In this document: positions 23,322-33,852 of the stretch, piece after piece
Position numbering within the stretch: the stretch's first letter is position 1
Layout: each line of letters begins with the position of its first letter
Source of the DNA: Aquatica leii
Lineage: Eukaryota; Arthropoda; Insecta; Coleoptera; Lampyridae
Assembly: GCA_035610365.1 (NCBI GenBank)
Contig: CM069436.1
Coordinates: 90,335,912 to 90,399,911, forward strand
Length of the DNA: 64,000 bases
Direction of reading: 5' to 3'
Notes under the pieces: model-generated
What the model saw: only the letters and a program-made list of their open reading frames with translations
Told to the model about the DNA's origin: nothing
Databases searched by the model: none
Made by a program: the position numbers and the translations under genes

Positions 23322-24830
23322 TATTACCAACCCCTACCAGCTGCAGTGGGGTAGTAATAATGAAGGTAGAAAAATTCCAATTGGAATTAATAGTCACAAG
23401 AATATTGCCCTAGCTCAGGAGAGGGGAAGCAGGTTAGAAAGAAAAATGCAGCCGAATTTCGAGATAGCTTATATAATAATAAAATTAAATGCACTTTGAT
23501 ATTTAAGAGATTAGAACATACCCAGAAATACAGGCGCCAGGTAGTTTATTTTGAATTAACAGGTGTAATTCTGGCTAAATTACCAAAGCCGAGCAAAGAA
23601 ATACATATACAGTAAATATACTTAACTACTTAAGGATACAATAGATATAATAATATATACATATAGTAAGCAAATTAGACCTAAGGTAATATGGACTCTA
23701 AATACATACGAGTCGAGAACACAAATTAAAGAAACTTAGTAATTTCTACCGTTAGGGAATAATTTCCCTCGGTGCAATCATCGTCGAAACAAATTTCTTA
23801 CTCGTAGAGTAATCCAAACAAATTAAGTAAAATTAAGTACGATTAAACACAATTAAATCATACGTAGTAATATTTAAAGAAAATTTAAGTAATATTGAAG
23901 TAATAATGAGGTAAACGTGTATTCAATTAAAAGGCTTAAGCAAACTTGATCTAGTCGCAATCACACGACCAATTATGAATCGTTAAAAACAAATAACACT
24001 ACATAAAATGTAAACAATAGAATACTACCTTACTGTCACCGTAACAATGTTTTACATACACCGATCGATCGACTGACTTGTCCAGAGCTCTGCCCAAGCG
24101 TTCGTCCTTAGTGGTCGGAAAAGAAAATAGCTAAAACACAATAAAAGTAAGACAGCACTCCCACAATTCACATTTAATGTAGGTTAGCACATAAGCAAAA
24201 TTACAACAATAGATAGAAGCTGATAATTGAAGCAACGTTTACTTAACTTAAACAAGAAAATTAGCCTTGTAAATTTCCATAAGCTGCATTCAATGAAATC
24301 TTGTAGAAACGATCATTCGCCGTAATTATTCCAAATCGAACAGTAAGGATTAGATAAATTGTCTCAATCAGATATCGTAATTATGACACATAACGGCACT
24401 CGTCGCCATCTTTAGCATCGGCGCAGGAAAGTTGTGCGAAGTTGGCTTTCACCCGCCATCTTGTACCCTTTTATTTTCGGTAACCGGTTACATTTAAGAA
24501 AGCAGCCAAAGGAAATAAAGAAAATCGGAAAGATCAAAAAAAAAAAAACCCTCTGTAAATATTTGTCTAAGTTAGCAACAATAAAATGTGGATTAGAAAA
24601 CTTACCAAGCTAAGAGTTGACCATTTAAAATTAAATTTTTATAGCAGCGTCAAAATACCTGCTTAGCAACTACAACACAAGCTGACAAGAAGGACAAGTA
24701 ACGCATGCGCTAAACTTTGGACTTAGTTCAAACCCGCATCTAATAGTAAAGGCACATTTTATATTTACGTTACTGAATAAGAAAACTGGTGCGTTCATTT
24801 GAGAACGTTACTAAATAAAAAAACGTAACA
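23322..24830 (-). repeat. Element A 3' LTR
   Basis: It starts TGTTACG on the minus strand (at 24830) and ends GGTAATA (at 23322). It is essentially identical to 30472-31980. Confidence 0.95.
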
Positions 24831-24842
24831 GTCCCCCCTAGC
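24831..24842 (-). promoter_or_regulatory. Element A polypurine tract
   Basis: The minus strand reads CTAGGGGGGAC immediately before the 3' LTR. This RNase H-resistant purine run primes second-strand synthesis. The same position in element B has a longer G-run. Confidence 0.8.
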
Positions 24843-25658
24843 AAGATAACAGACCGGAGCATATAGAAAAAGAATGAGAACAAATACAACAGAAAATTCT
24901 TGAGAGCAATCCAAGAAGAACGAAGGTGAAGAAAAAGAACTTTTCCCAATTCGCAAAGAATCAACAATCCACAAGGTGCAAAAGTCGCATGAAGCGGAAA
25001 GATACTCCAAAGAAACAAGAAAGGAAGTATCACAAAAAGGTATGCGTTGAAAGTCGACATTAGTCGGTACGCTATAGAAGCAAGAAACAACGCAGTCCCA
25101 AAACATCAGTGAAAGTTAACCCTAAACAAACCAAGAGAAAAAAAGAAGAGGTATAGGACAGAACGAAATTTAGACCACGGTCCAGGACAACGCCCTAAAA
25201 TCCCTTGAAACCCCAACCCACAGAAACAAAACCCGCCCTGAATATAAGAAAGAAAGAACGTAGGCAAAACTGAGAGTTATAGGATGTTCTGTGTATAGAC
25301 CATAAAGTCGCCAAAAATGCGTATAATGTTTATCCACCATCGTCAAAGCAAACCAGAAGAAAAATCTTCAAAGAAAAAAATCAGCTCAAAGAGCAAGAAA
25401 AGAAACTGTAAACATTAATTTGGGTGACATTAACAACGTCGACTAAGTCGTAACGCTTCTAGAAGCAAGCAAAGCCAATGTCCCCGAGTCATCAGTCCAT
25501 CCCATGAGTACAACAAAGATTTACCCACCCCCAACTACTACATCTCCCCAGAAAGAAGTAAGAAAAAAACAAAGCGTAGAAAATGCAAATATGAATACTA
25601 GGTATTAATAAGAAAACAAAGAGTCCAAAAGAAAAAATCAAGAAACGCAGCCAAATAG
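24843..25658 (-). other. Element A 3' non-coding interior
   Basis: The region is T-rich on the minus strand. Two overlapping open frames (24770-25090 and 24795-25106) run into the LTR and encode hydrophobic low-complexity peptides. Homology to elements B and C is at the nucleotide level and hops between frames, so I regard the region as non-coding. Confidence 0.65.
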
Positions 25659-26384
25659 TTACCGATCCTCTTCTACAACACCACTAAGTTTATGGCGCTT
25701 ACGTTTTCGAGGATATCGTAGAGAGACGTTAATCAAGTTTATTTCGTCGTCTGAACTCGGAGAAGATTCCTTCGAGACAGTGGTATAATCTGGCTTCAGA
25801 TCCTTTACATGCCAAATACCCTTCGACTTCCCTTTGTCGTCTGACAACTCATAGGTCCACGACGACACAACTCTAGAGACTAGAAAAGGACCTACAAACT
25901 TAGGTGCGAGTTTGGCGTTAAAATGCCGAGTAGCATCCGAAAGAACATAGTTGCGTAACCAAACTCTATCTCCCATAACAAACTTGACCCTACGACGTAA
26001 AGCATAACGTTTTTCAGTAACCTGATAGGCTCGAAGCAAATGTTTTTGAATCGTAGCGTTGATGTTAGTACGTAACTTGGAATCTACTATTGGTGGTTCT
26101 GGTTCAACAATTGGAGAAGATTTCGAAAGTGGAGCACCTATCTGATTGCCTAAGCTGTTATATTCACGGCCGAACATTGCTAAATAAGGAGTCATTCGAA
26201 GAACTTCGTGCTTCGCCGTACGAAGAGCACAACCTATTTTTGACAAGTGTACATCCCAGTGCCGATGATTTTCTCTAACATACGTAGCTATCATAGTTTT
26301 TAGACTACGGTTGAGTCTTTCAGTAGGATTAGAACGAGGATGATACCTTGCAGTAAAAGAATCGTAGTGCGATATTCTGCACAT
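25659..26384 (-). CDS. Element A integrase C-terminal part (frame-shifted from pol)
   Basis: The frame carries the end of the integrase core, YHPRSNPTERLNRSLKTMI, including the catalytic Glu. A linker follows, then a GPY/F-type module (KFVGPFLVSRVV...WHVKDLKPDY), which is typical of Ty3/gypsy integrase C-termini. A Ser/Asp-rich stretch and a basic tail (RYPRKRKRHK) follow. No chromodomain is visible. It should be continuous with the pol frame at 26300-28987. The match to the family pattern passes from one frame to the other near 26384, so a small indel (or sequencing error) separates them. Confidence 0.85.
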   Translation of the reverse strand: MCRISHYDSFTARYHPRSNPTERLNRSLKTMIATYVRENHRHWDVHLSKIGCALRTAKHEVLRMTPYLAMFGREYNSLGNQIGAPLSKSSPIVEPEPPIVDSKLRTNINATIQKHLLRAYQVTEKRYALRRRVKFVMGDRVWLRNYVLSDATRHFNAKLAPKFVGPFLVSRVVSSWTYELSDDKGKSKGIWHVKDLKPDYTTVSKESSPSSDDEINLINVSLRYPRKRKRHKLSGVVEEDR

Positions 26385-28987
26385 AAGCTAGTAAAGATCT
26401 TACTTTGGAATTGCACTCCATTGTCAGCAATAAGATATTTAGGAACCCCAAAGACCAAAAAGACTTGATCTTCCACCAATTTAGCTACAGAAGCAGCAGT
26501 AGCAGTACGCAAAGGAAAGAAAAGAGAAAATTTAGTAAAGTAATCAGTCAAAACTAAAACAAAGCAATGGCCTTTATTAGATCGAGGTAAAGGTCCAATT
26601 AAATCGCAGCTTAGTACTTCCCAAGGACCAGAAGGTCGAGCACGAGGAGCGAAAATTCCAGGAGAAGATTTTTGTTCCACTTTATGCGCCGAACAGAGAG
26701 AACAACGACGTACGTATCGAGTAACGTCAGAACGTAACTGTGGCCAATAGTATCGCTGTTGAATCCGGGCAACGGTTTTGAAGACCCCACCATGACCTGC
26801 AGTAGGAGGATCATGATAACGAGAAATAATACCAACACGTTGGTCCGTAGGTACTACAATTTTCCATTCGTCCCTTGGTATATCTTTAAGCAACCAAGAC
26901 GGATTTTTCATTCTTCGCAACAGAACGTCGTCCTCCACAGTCCAATTAGGAAAGCTACGCGGATTAGTAAGAACCTTGGTACGAACGTTTACATACCAAG
27001 AATCCGAAGTAGGTAAAGTAATTCCGAGACAAGAAGAAGAATTTTGATCAGAAATAGTAGAAATTATAGGTACAGAGCGTGACAGCATGTCGGGTACCAA
27101 ATGTTCTTTACCCTTCCGATGTCTAATAGTAAAGTCATACTGCTGTAGTCGAATTGACCAACGAGCCAAACGACCAGTAGGGCTATTGAGACGGTTTAGC
27201 CAAATTAAAGAATGGTGATCAGTGATGACAGTAAAGTGCATGCCTTCAAGGTAAGGACGAAATTTTTCGATCGCCCAAAGCACTGCTAAACACTCTTTCT
27301 CCGTCGTGGAGTAGTTCCTCTCTGCTTTTAAAAGAGATCTACTAGAGTAACTAATCACCTTCTCTCCCTCTTCTGTTTCCTGACTCAATACAGCACCTAA
27401 ACCATAATCTGAAGCATCAGTCTGTACTATAAACTCTGTAGAAAAATCTGGACAAGACAATATCGGAGCAGAGACTAAATTTTCCTTAAGAAAAAGAAAA
27501 GAGCTTTGACATTCGTCAGTCCAAAGGAACGAAGTATTTTTCTTAGTTAACGCAGACAAAGGAGCAGTCACCGTAGCAAAATTGGGTATGAATCGTCTAT
27601 ACCAACTAGCTATCCCTATTAAACGTCTAACCTCCGTGACAGTAGTAGGCGGTGAAAGATTCACAATTGCCGAAACTTTGTCTGGATCTACCAAAAGTCC
27701 ATGTTGATTAACGACATAACCGAGAAATTTAAGTTCGGAAAGACCAAAATAGCATTTATCTTGACGCAAAGTCAACCCTGCTTCGGTCAGTTTATTCAAG
27801 ACACTTTCAAGTACTTCCAAATGTTGAGAAAAAGTAGGAGTAGCGATGATGATGTCATCTAGATAAGCAAAGCAAAATGGCTCAAGAGAAGGTCCTAACA
27901 CTCGGTCAATTAACCTTTGGAAAGTTGCAGGTGAATTATGCAATCCAAAAGGCATCCTAGTGAACTGGAAAAGTCCCCTTTGAGGTACAGTAAACGCCGT
28001 AATTGACTTCGATTCTTCGTCTAAAGGTATCTGCCAGTAAGCAGAGCGAATGTCTAAACTAGACAAGAATTTAGCATCCCGAAGTCTATCAAGTATAGCC
28101 GAGATATAAGGCAAAGGATAGGCATCTTTCTGAGTAACCGAATTGACTTTTCTGAAGTCGACACAAAATCGGTAAGAATTGTCTTTCTTTTTGACTAGTA
28201 CGATAGGGCTTGACCACGGGCTGGTAGATGGTTCTACAACACCTAGAGCTAACATTGCATCCAACTCTGCATTCACAATAGTCAACATAGGTGGAGACAG
28301 TGGGTAATACCGCTGTTTAATAGGTTCTCCAGTGGTTCGGATTTTATGTTCCACCAAAGAAGTACACCCCAAAGTATCAGAATTATGAGCAAAGTGTAGA
28401 TCGATTAGATCTTTGAGAGAAGTACGCTCGTCGTTAGAAAGTTCGGTCAGAGGTAAGATATGAGAATTACTAGTAGCATTCACACTAGAACAGAAAGACC
28501 AGTGACCATTACGAAGATCTGGGACAAAACCCATTGTTTTCCAGAAGTCTATGCCGAGAATAAGTAATTGTGGAATAGAAGGTATGACGAGAACATTAAG
28601 AGTTTTCACTCGTCCCTCCAAAGAGATAGGAAGCCAAAGAGATCCTAAGATGGAGCACTTAGTCCCATCAGCAATAGTACAAGTCGTAAAAGTTTCATTT
28701 GACAGTGATAAATTCAGCGAGCTAAGTATTTGCCAACCAGGTCCTCCAAGAATTGTGCGAGAAGATCCTGAGTCTAAAAGACCCTGAAAAGAAAAACCCA
28801 AAATGGATACACTAAGAAAAGGACGTTCATCGTTTCGAGCACTAGAAAAAAGAAAGCTTAAAAGTATACGCTGTTCGTCAGAAAGTCCATCAAACGGAAT
28901 GGTCGAGAATGGAAGTAGTTCCAGATCTCCCCCTCGACTAGCAAGATCAGAACCTAGTTTTTTGAATGGTGAGAACACCTCGGACAC
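26300..28987 (-). CDS. Element A pol: protease, RT, RNase H, integrase N-terminus
   Basis: Domains in order: aspartic protease with LLDSGSSRTILGG; RT with SSLDIRSAYWQI (motif A), MPFGLHNSPATFQRL (motif B) and FAYLDDIII (motif C, YLDD intact); RNase H with QTDASDYGLGAVLSQ, TEKECLAVLWAI and ITDHHSLIW; integrase zinc module H-x3-H (GHGG...RIQQRYYWP) with CSLCSAHK; then the core with CDLIGPLP, LTDYF (first Asp) and ADNGVQFQSK (second Asp). Its frame is -1 relative to gag and is reached through A AAA AAC before the gag stop. The product would process gag, copy RNA to DNA and insert it. The last ~28 codons are out of frame after an indel near 26384. Confidence 0.95.
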   Translation of the reverse strand: MSEVFSPFKKLGSDLASRGGDLELLPFSTIPFDGLSDEQRILLSFLFSSARNDERPFLSVSILGFSFQGLLDSGSSRTILGGPGWQILSSLNLSLSNETFTTCTIADGTKCSILGSLWLPISLEGRVKTLNVLVIPSIPQLLILGIDFWKTMGFVPDLRNGHWSFCSSVNATSNSHILPLTELSNDERTSLKDLIDLHFAHNSDTLGCTSLVEHKIRTTGEPIKQRYYPLSPPMLTIVNAELDAMLALGVVEPSTSPWSSPIVLVKKKDNSYRFCVDFRKVNSVTQKDAYPLPYISAILDRLRDAKFLSSLDIRSAYWQIPLDEESKSITAFTVPQRGLFQFTRMPFGLHNSPATFQRLIDRVLGPSLEPFCFAYLDDIIIATPTFSQHLEVLESVLNKLTEAGLTLRQDKCYFGLSELKFLGYVVNQHGLLVDPDKVSAIVNLSPPTTVTEVRRLIGIASWYRRFIPNFATVTAPLSALTKKNTSFLWTDECQSSFLFLKENLVSAPILSCPDFSTEFIVQTDASDYGLGAVLSQETEEGEKVISYSSRSLLKAERNYSTTEKECLAVLWAIEKFRPYLEGMHFTVITDHHSLIWLNRLNSPTGRLARWSIRLQQYDFTIRHRKGKEHLVPDMLSRSVPIISTISDQNSSSCLGITLPTSDSWYVNVRTKVLTNPRSFPNWTVEDDVLLRRMKNPSWLLKDIPRDEWKIVVPTDQRVGIISRYHDPPTAGHGGVFKTVARIQQRYYWPQLRSDVTRYVRRCSLCSAHKVEQKSSPGIFAPRARPSGPWEVLSCDLIGPLPRSNKGHCFVLVLTDYFTKFSLFFPLRTATAASVAKLVEDQVFLVFGVPKYLIADNGVQFQSKIFTSLCAEYRTTILLLQGIILVLILLKDSTVV

Positions 28988-30390
28988 CTAGATTTGACAG
29001 TGTCTGGTTTCCCACAGCCATAGCAGTGTAAAGTCTGCGGTTTAGAACAAGAAGGTGAGACATGTCCTTGCTGATTACAATTCCAGCAAGTAACAACCTT
29101 TCCAGAAGGCGAAGAAACAACAGGAATAGGACCTGCACGAGGTCGAGTCACAGTAGGAGTAGTAGAACGTGTAGAAATCTTAGGTAAAGTTGTCTTAACT
29201 TCAGAAAATTTAACAGTACGTGTTGATGTTGACGAGTCAGATTGTTCACTGACGTAGGCTAAAGTTGGTTCCAATAAACAAGAAGATTTACGCGAAGGTG
29301 GCGGTTTAAACGTATCCACCCGATATTTGTTCAGCTCTAATCGTTTTCCGAGAGCCAGTAACTGAGTAATGGAAGAAACGTCTACTAACGCTAGCGAAGT
29401 TTGATAGAACGGAGCGAGATTGCGAAGAATAATAGTCAACTGTTCTTCTTCGGATATTGACTTGGAGAGTCGGCTAAAAAGACTCTGCATGGTAGCAACA
29501 TATAAAGCCAGGGTTTCCGAAGATCCCATAGTACGAGAACGAATTTCATTCATCAGTCTTTCGTCATACTCCACCGGTAAGAAGTCTGCTTTTAGCATAG
29601 CTACCACCTCTTTCCACGAAGATAAAGTTGATTGTTTACTTCTAAAAAGTAAAAGAGCCGGTCCCCTTAACAATTCCGCAGTACCCAAAAACAATTGTCG
29701 ATAAGACATATTCCTTGTCACTTGCAATTTCTCCACACGAATTAGAAAGTCCAAGAGAGAAGAAGACGAATCGCCAGAGAAAGTTAATCCTAATTTAGAA
29801 ATAGCCAAAGGATAAGAATCAATCCGAGAAACATGTTCTGGTTCAGTGTCTGACCCAGAAGATAAAAGTTCAGGCTCATCTGTTGAAGGAATGTTAGTAG
29901 AATTAGCTTGAGGGCTAGCAATAGAAGTACGAGAACGTATAGTACGCTTAAAGCTAGTAATCTGCTCTTCGACAGTCACTTTTATAGTATGTATAGCAAT
30001 AAGAAGTTGATTGCGGTCGTGAAGTTGTTCCTCAGACTCAGCATTGAGTAATTCACAACGCCGTTGCGTGTGTAGCCACAAAGTAACTAATCTAGGAAGA
30101 GAAGAAAAAGAAAGATTTCCATCAAACGCCTTGCTGAGTGTGTTTAATTCAGCGAGAGATTGATCCAACGCCATCTTGTCGTCTTCAAATGGCAATTTAT
30201 GCTTCAGTTGAGTAAAGGATTTGTTTAGTTCCGCCTGAATGACATTTCGAACCATTCTCCTAAGAGAATCAACCCTTTCCCCTATCTCAACTCCCCTAGA
30301 AATAAGTTCATACTCTAGTTCAGGTTTGTGTAAACGGTTTATATCCCATTTCCACAAAGACATTTTCGAAAGCAAAAAGAAAACTAGCAA
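28954..30390 (-). CDS. Element A gag
   Basis: The longest frame starts at 30390. The Met at 30363 (MSLWKWDINRL) is the likelier start, because the family N-terminus begins near it with a SAP-like block, LEYELISRGVEIGERVDSLRR. The middle is helical, with a capsid-like segment (about residues 195-370, FSGDSSSSLLDFL...LLRGPALLLF...). The C-terminus has a CCHC zinc knuckle (CWNCNQQGHVSPSC) and a second Cys-rich motif (CYGCGKPDTVKSRCPRC). It forms the virus-like particle and packages RNA. It is fully open (478 codons), consistent with a young copy. Confidence 0.92.
   Translation of the reverse strand: MLVFFLLSKMSLWKWDINRLHKPELEYELISRGVEIGERVDSLRRMVRNVIQAELNKSFTQLKHKLPFEDDKMALDQSLAELNTLSKAFDGNLSFSSLPRLVTLWLHTQRRCELLNAESEEQLHDRNQLLIAIHTIKVTVEEQITSFKRTIRSRTSIASPQANSTNIPSTDEPELLSSGSDTEPEHVSRIDSYPLAISKLGLTFSGDSSSSLLDFLIRVEKLQVTRNMSYRQLFLGTAELLRGPALLLFRSKQSTLSSWKEVVAMLKADFLPVEYDERLMNEIRSRTMGSSETLALYVATMQSLFSRLSKSISEEEQLTIILRNLAPFYQTSLALVDVSSITQLLALGKRLELNKYRVDTFKPPPSRKSSCLLEPTLAYVSEQSDSSTSTRTVKFSEVKTTLPKISTRSTTPTVTRPRAGPIPVVSSPSGKVVTCWNCNQQGHVSPSCSKPQTLHCYGCGKPDTVKSRCPRCSHHSKN
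28957..28963 (-). promoter_or_regulatory. Programmed -1 ribosomal frameshift heptamer A AAA AAC
   Basis: In the gag frame the codons read TCA AAA AAC TAG. A slip of -1 on the heptamer A AAA AAC gives AAA AAA CTA, exactly the pol frame (FKKLGSD). The gag stop lies immediately after the heptamer. About 9 nt downstream, GATCT pairs with AGATC around a G-rich loop, a candidate stimulatory stem. Confidence 0.8.
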
Positions 30391-30471
30391 TCACCAGTAA
30401 AAGTCAAAGAACGCAGATAAGAAGAAAAAGAATAGTAAGCTATCTCGAGGCCTCACACGTTGGTCGCTACT
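30391..30471 (-). other. Element A leader and presumed primer-binding region
   Basis: Just inside the 5' LTR the minus strand reads AGTAGCGACCAACGTGTGAG. A TRGCGACC core resembles the tRNA 3'-end complements used by insect gypsy elements, but offset by two bases and with an A for G. The specific tRNA is not established. Confidence 0.45.
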
Positions 30472-31980
30472 TATTACCAACCCCTACCAGCTGCAGTGGG
30501 GTAGTAATAATGAAGGTAGAAAAATTCCAATTGGAATTAATAGTCACAAGAATATTGCCCTAGCTCAGGAGAGGGGAAGCAGGTTAGAAAGAAAAATGCA
30601 GCCGAATTTCGAGATAGCTTATATAATAATAAAATTAAATGCACTTTGATATTTAAGAGATTAGAACATACCCAGAAATACAGGCGCCAGGTAGTTTATT
30701 TTGAATTAACAGGTGTAATTCTGGCTAAATTACCAAAGCCGAGCAAAGAAATACATATACAGTAAATATACTTAACTACTTAAGGATACAATAGATATAA
30801 TAATATATACATATAGTAAGCAAATTAGACCTAAGGTAATATGGACTCTAAATACATACGAGTCGAGAACACAAATTAAAGAAACTTAGTAATTTCTACC
30901 GTTAGGGAATAATTTCCCTCGGTGCAATCATCGTCGAAACAAATTTCTTACTCGTAGAGTAATCCAAACAAATTAAGTAAAATTAAGTACGATTAAACAC
31001 AATTAAATCATACGTAGTAATATTTAAAGAAAATTTAAGTAATATTGAAGTAATAATGAGGTAAACGTGTATTCAATTAAAAGGCTTAAGCAAACTTGAT
31101 CTAGTCGCAATCACACGACCAATTATGAATCGTTAAAAACAAATAACACTACATAAAATGTAAACAATAGAATACTACCTTACTGTCACCGTAACAATGT
31201 TTTACATACACCGATCGATCGACTGACTTGTCCAGAGCTCTGCCCAAGCGTTCGTCCTTAGTGGTCGGAAAAGAAAATAGCTAAAACACAATAAAAGTAA
31301 GACAGCACTCCCACAATTCACATTTAATGTAGGTTAGCACATAAGCAAAAATTACAACAATAGATAGAAGCTGATAATTGAAGCAACGTTTACTTAACTT
31401 AAACAAGAAAATTAGCCTTGTAAATTTCCATAAGCTGCATTCAATGAAATCTTGTAGAAACGATCATTCGCCGTAATTATTCCAAATCGAACAGTAAGGA
31501 TTAGATAAATTGTCTCAATCAGATATCGTAATTATGACACATAACGGCACTCGTCGCCATCTTTAGCATCGGCGCAGGAAAGTTGTGCGAAGTTGGCTTT
31601 CACCCGCCATCTTGTACCCTTTTATTCTCGGTAACCGGTTACATTTAAGAAAGCAGCCAAAGGAAATAAAGAAAATCGGAAAGATCAAAAAAAAAAACCC
31701 TCTGTAAATATTTGTCTAAGTTAGCAACAATAAAATGTGGATTAGAAAACTTACCAAGCTAAGAGTTGACCATTTAAAATTAAATTTTTATAGCAGCGTC
31801 AAAATACCTGCTTAGCAACTACAACACAAGCTGACAAGAAGGACAAGTAACGCATGCGCTAAACTTTGGACTTAGTTCAAACCCGCATCTAATAGTAAAG
31901 GCACATTTTATATTTACGTTACTGAATAAGAAAACTGGTGCGTTCATTTGAGAACGTTACTAAATAAAAAAAACGTAACA
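30472..31980 (-). repeat. Element A 5' LTR
   Basis: It is essentially identical to 23322-24830. A TGGCGCC motif lies about 220 bp from its 3' end, a feature shared with the solo LTR at 43.1-44.9 kb. Confidence 0.95.
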
Positions 31981-32170
31981 ATATCACTGTTTAGTGCATT
32001 GTATACTAGGATTAATGCATTCACTATCTACTTCTGTAAAGCGTACTTTTAGAAGTTTTAAAAATTTTTATTTTAAACTGTTTTCATATGATCTCCGTTC
32101 TATTCCTTGGCAAACAATCTTTGATATTTCTAATAACCACCAAAAAATAGAATTTTGAAAATATTATATT
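31981..32170 (+). pseudogene. LINE fragment, right half (continuation of 22756-23321)
   Basis: After the element A insertion the translation gives FRSFKNFYFKLFSYDLRSIPW and then ISNNHQKIEF. This is the conserved R-x-YKNF...F...DL..IPW linker between endonuclease and RT in CR1/L2/Jockey-like LINEs. It matches what should follow the left half, confirming a single split element. Confidence 0.65.
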
Positions 32171-33692
32171 TTATATATTTTTAATCTACATGTACCGTGA
32201 ATTACCGCAAATGCCAAACAAATTGCTATGCGGAAAAAAGCCTTAAGTACCAAGCATTGCAAACAATCTAAAATAATTAATTTACAAACTAACTCTTTTT
32301 GACTTCATGCGTACCGTAGAAACTAATGCAATAACATTCACACGGCTTTAATTGATTTAGTTTTCAAATTTTACAATTATAGTGCACGGACTATTTGTAC
32401 AAATCTTCTAAATTCTGTTGTACGGTAGTAGCTTTGACTTTGATCAGTACGAAAATAATTAGTCAAATACAATGCACAACGTTGCGTAATCGCAAATAAA
32501 CATACAATATATCCTATTATCTATTTGTCGTACAAAAAAAATATGCAATTTTTGATTGTTTTTAGCAATTTTACGTGTTTATTAACATTGAATCTGCAAA
32601 TTAGAAACTCAACTTTTTTTTGCTAAAAAGCACACAGTCGTAATAGTTATTTACGAACCAAGTTCGGGAAGAACTTTTTCCTACATGAGCGCATTTAAAG
32701 CACGAGCGAACGAAGTGAGGGAGTGCTTTAATAGCGCGAATGCTAGAATGATTTTCCCGCAAGAGGTTTGTACATAATTTTTTGTAACGAGCAAATATTT
32801 CCTTTGATAAGCAGAAGCAATCATTTTATATTAAGTTCAAATATTGATATAGTCACCTTGATGAAAAGTGTAGAGTGCTATGAATTGACATTTGATGTCT
32901 AAAGTGTTTGTGCTGATCATATTTTGTATACTTTGTATTGCTTTTTTAAGTTTACTTCTTGTTTTTATTAATAAAAAACACTGGGAAAACGGTTTTTAAC
33001 AATTACAAATTAAAATTGCATTATAATATTATTGTTTAAATGTCTGTAAATGCCAGTGTTTTTTGTGATTTTTCCCGCACTCGTGCGGGAATAACAATTT
33101 CCTGATTGGCTGCACACGTATGTAAAACTTCACTTCCCAGGCGGCGAGTACAAAAATGTTTTTACCTTTTACAAATTTATATGTTTGTTATTAATGTTAG
33201 TCGATTTAAAATGTTGAAGCTTTTAAAGCCTTCTTAAATAATTTAAACTTTGTTAGTAAGTAATTATTTCTAAAAAAATATTTTAAACTAATTATTTCAA
33301 ACCATATTTTCTAAATTGACGTACGTTGCGTGCATACAATTGAGATCAAACTTTAGATGTACTTGATTGCGAATGCAAAATCGACGAATGCAATAGCACT
33401 AGTTGAGATAGCAATCAACAGCATAATGCGAGAATTTCATGTTGATATTATTGTTTGATTTGATTGTACCTGGGTTAAAATTATGTAAAAACGTTTAATG
33501 CTAAATAATCACAAATGTGTTGGTATATATGTACACGTACATACGTAAATGTAAAAAGCATTTGCAACCAGCTCTATAATCAATTAAAATTGCACTTGTA
33601 TGTATATATTATATTTATATTCATTTTACAACTTTGGTTAAATTATACACGTAACACAATACCACTACACTATGAAAAACTGTATTTATAAG
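32171..33692. other. Non-coding interval with GC-rich hairpins
   Basis: No coding family. TTAAAGCAC and GTGCTTTAA (32694-32731) form a hairpin around a GA-rich loop. A perfect 20-bp palindrome, TTCCCGCACTCGTGCGGGAA, lies at 33072-33091. Between them is AT-rich DNA. The two GC-rich spots stand out and may mark a short non-autonomous element of about 450 bp. Confidence 0.45.
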
Positions 33693-33852
33693 TAGGAGTG
33701 GGCAAAATACATCCCATTAAGTACAAAATACAGCAAAAAATATGTACATTTAAAATATAAACTACAAAATACTATTTTACATTGTATCAAAATACAATTG
33801 TATTTTAAACACTATATTTAAAATACAAGTAATTTGTTAATACCCAGCACTG
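33693..33852 (+). mobile_element. hAT-type MITE (160 bp)
   Basis: The ends TAGGAGTGGGCAAAATAC and (reverse) CAGTGCTGGGTATTAA form imperfect terminal inverted repeats of the T/CAG-N-G-TGGGCAAA class. The interior is rich in CAAAATACA and its complement. It is flanked by 8-bp duplications TTTATAAG (33685-33692) and TTTATAAC (33853-33860), as expected for hAT elements. Confidence 0.75.

Larger units (their letters stand above)
23322..31980 (-). mobile_element. Ty3/gypsy LTR retrotransposon (element A), young and nearly intact
   Basis: Two 1509-bp LTRs flank gag and pol on the minus strand. The insertion is bordered by ATAT on both sides (23318-23321 and 31981-31984), a 4-bp target duplication inside an older LINE. 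The LTRs differ, by eye, at about one substitution and three homopolymer lengths, so the insertion is recent. Order on the minus strand: 5' LTR, leader, gag with zinc knuckles, -1 frameshift site, protease-RT-RNase H-integrase, ~0.8-kb T-rich non-coding segment, polypurine tract, 3' LTR. No env-like ORF is convincing. One frameshift in the integrase is the only obvious lesion. Confidence 0.95.
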
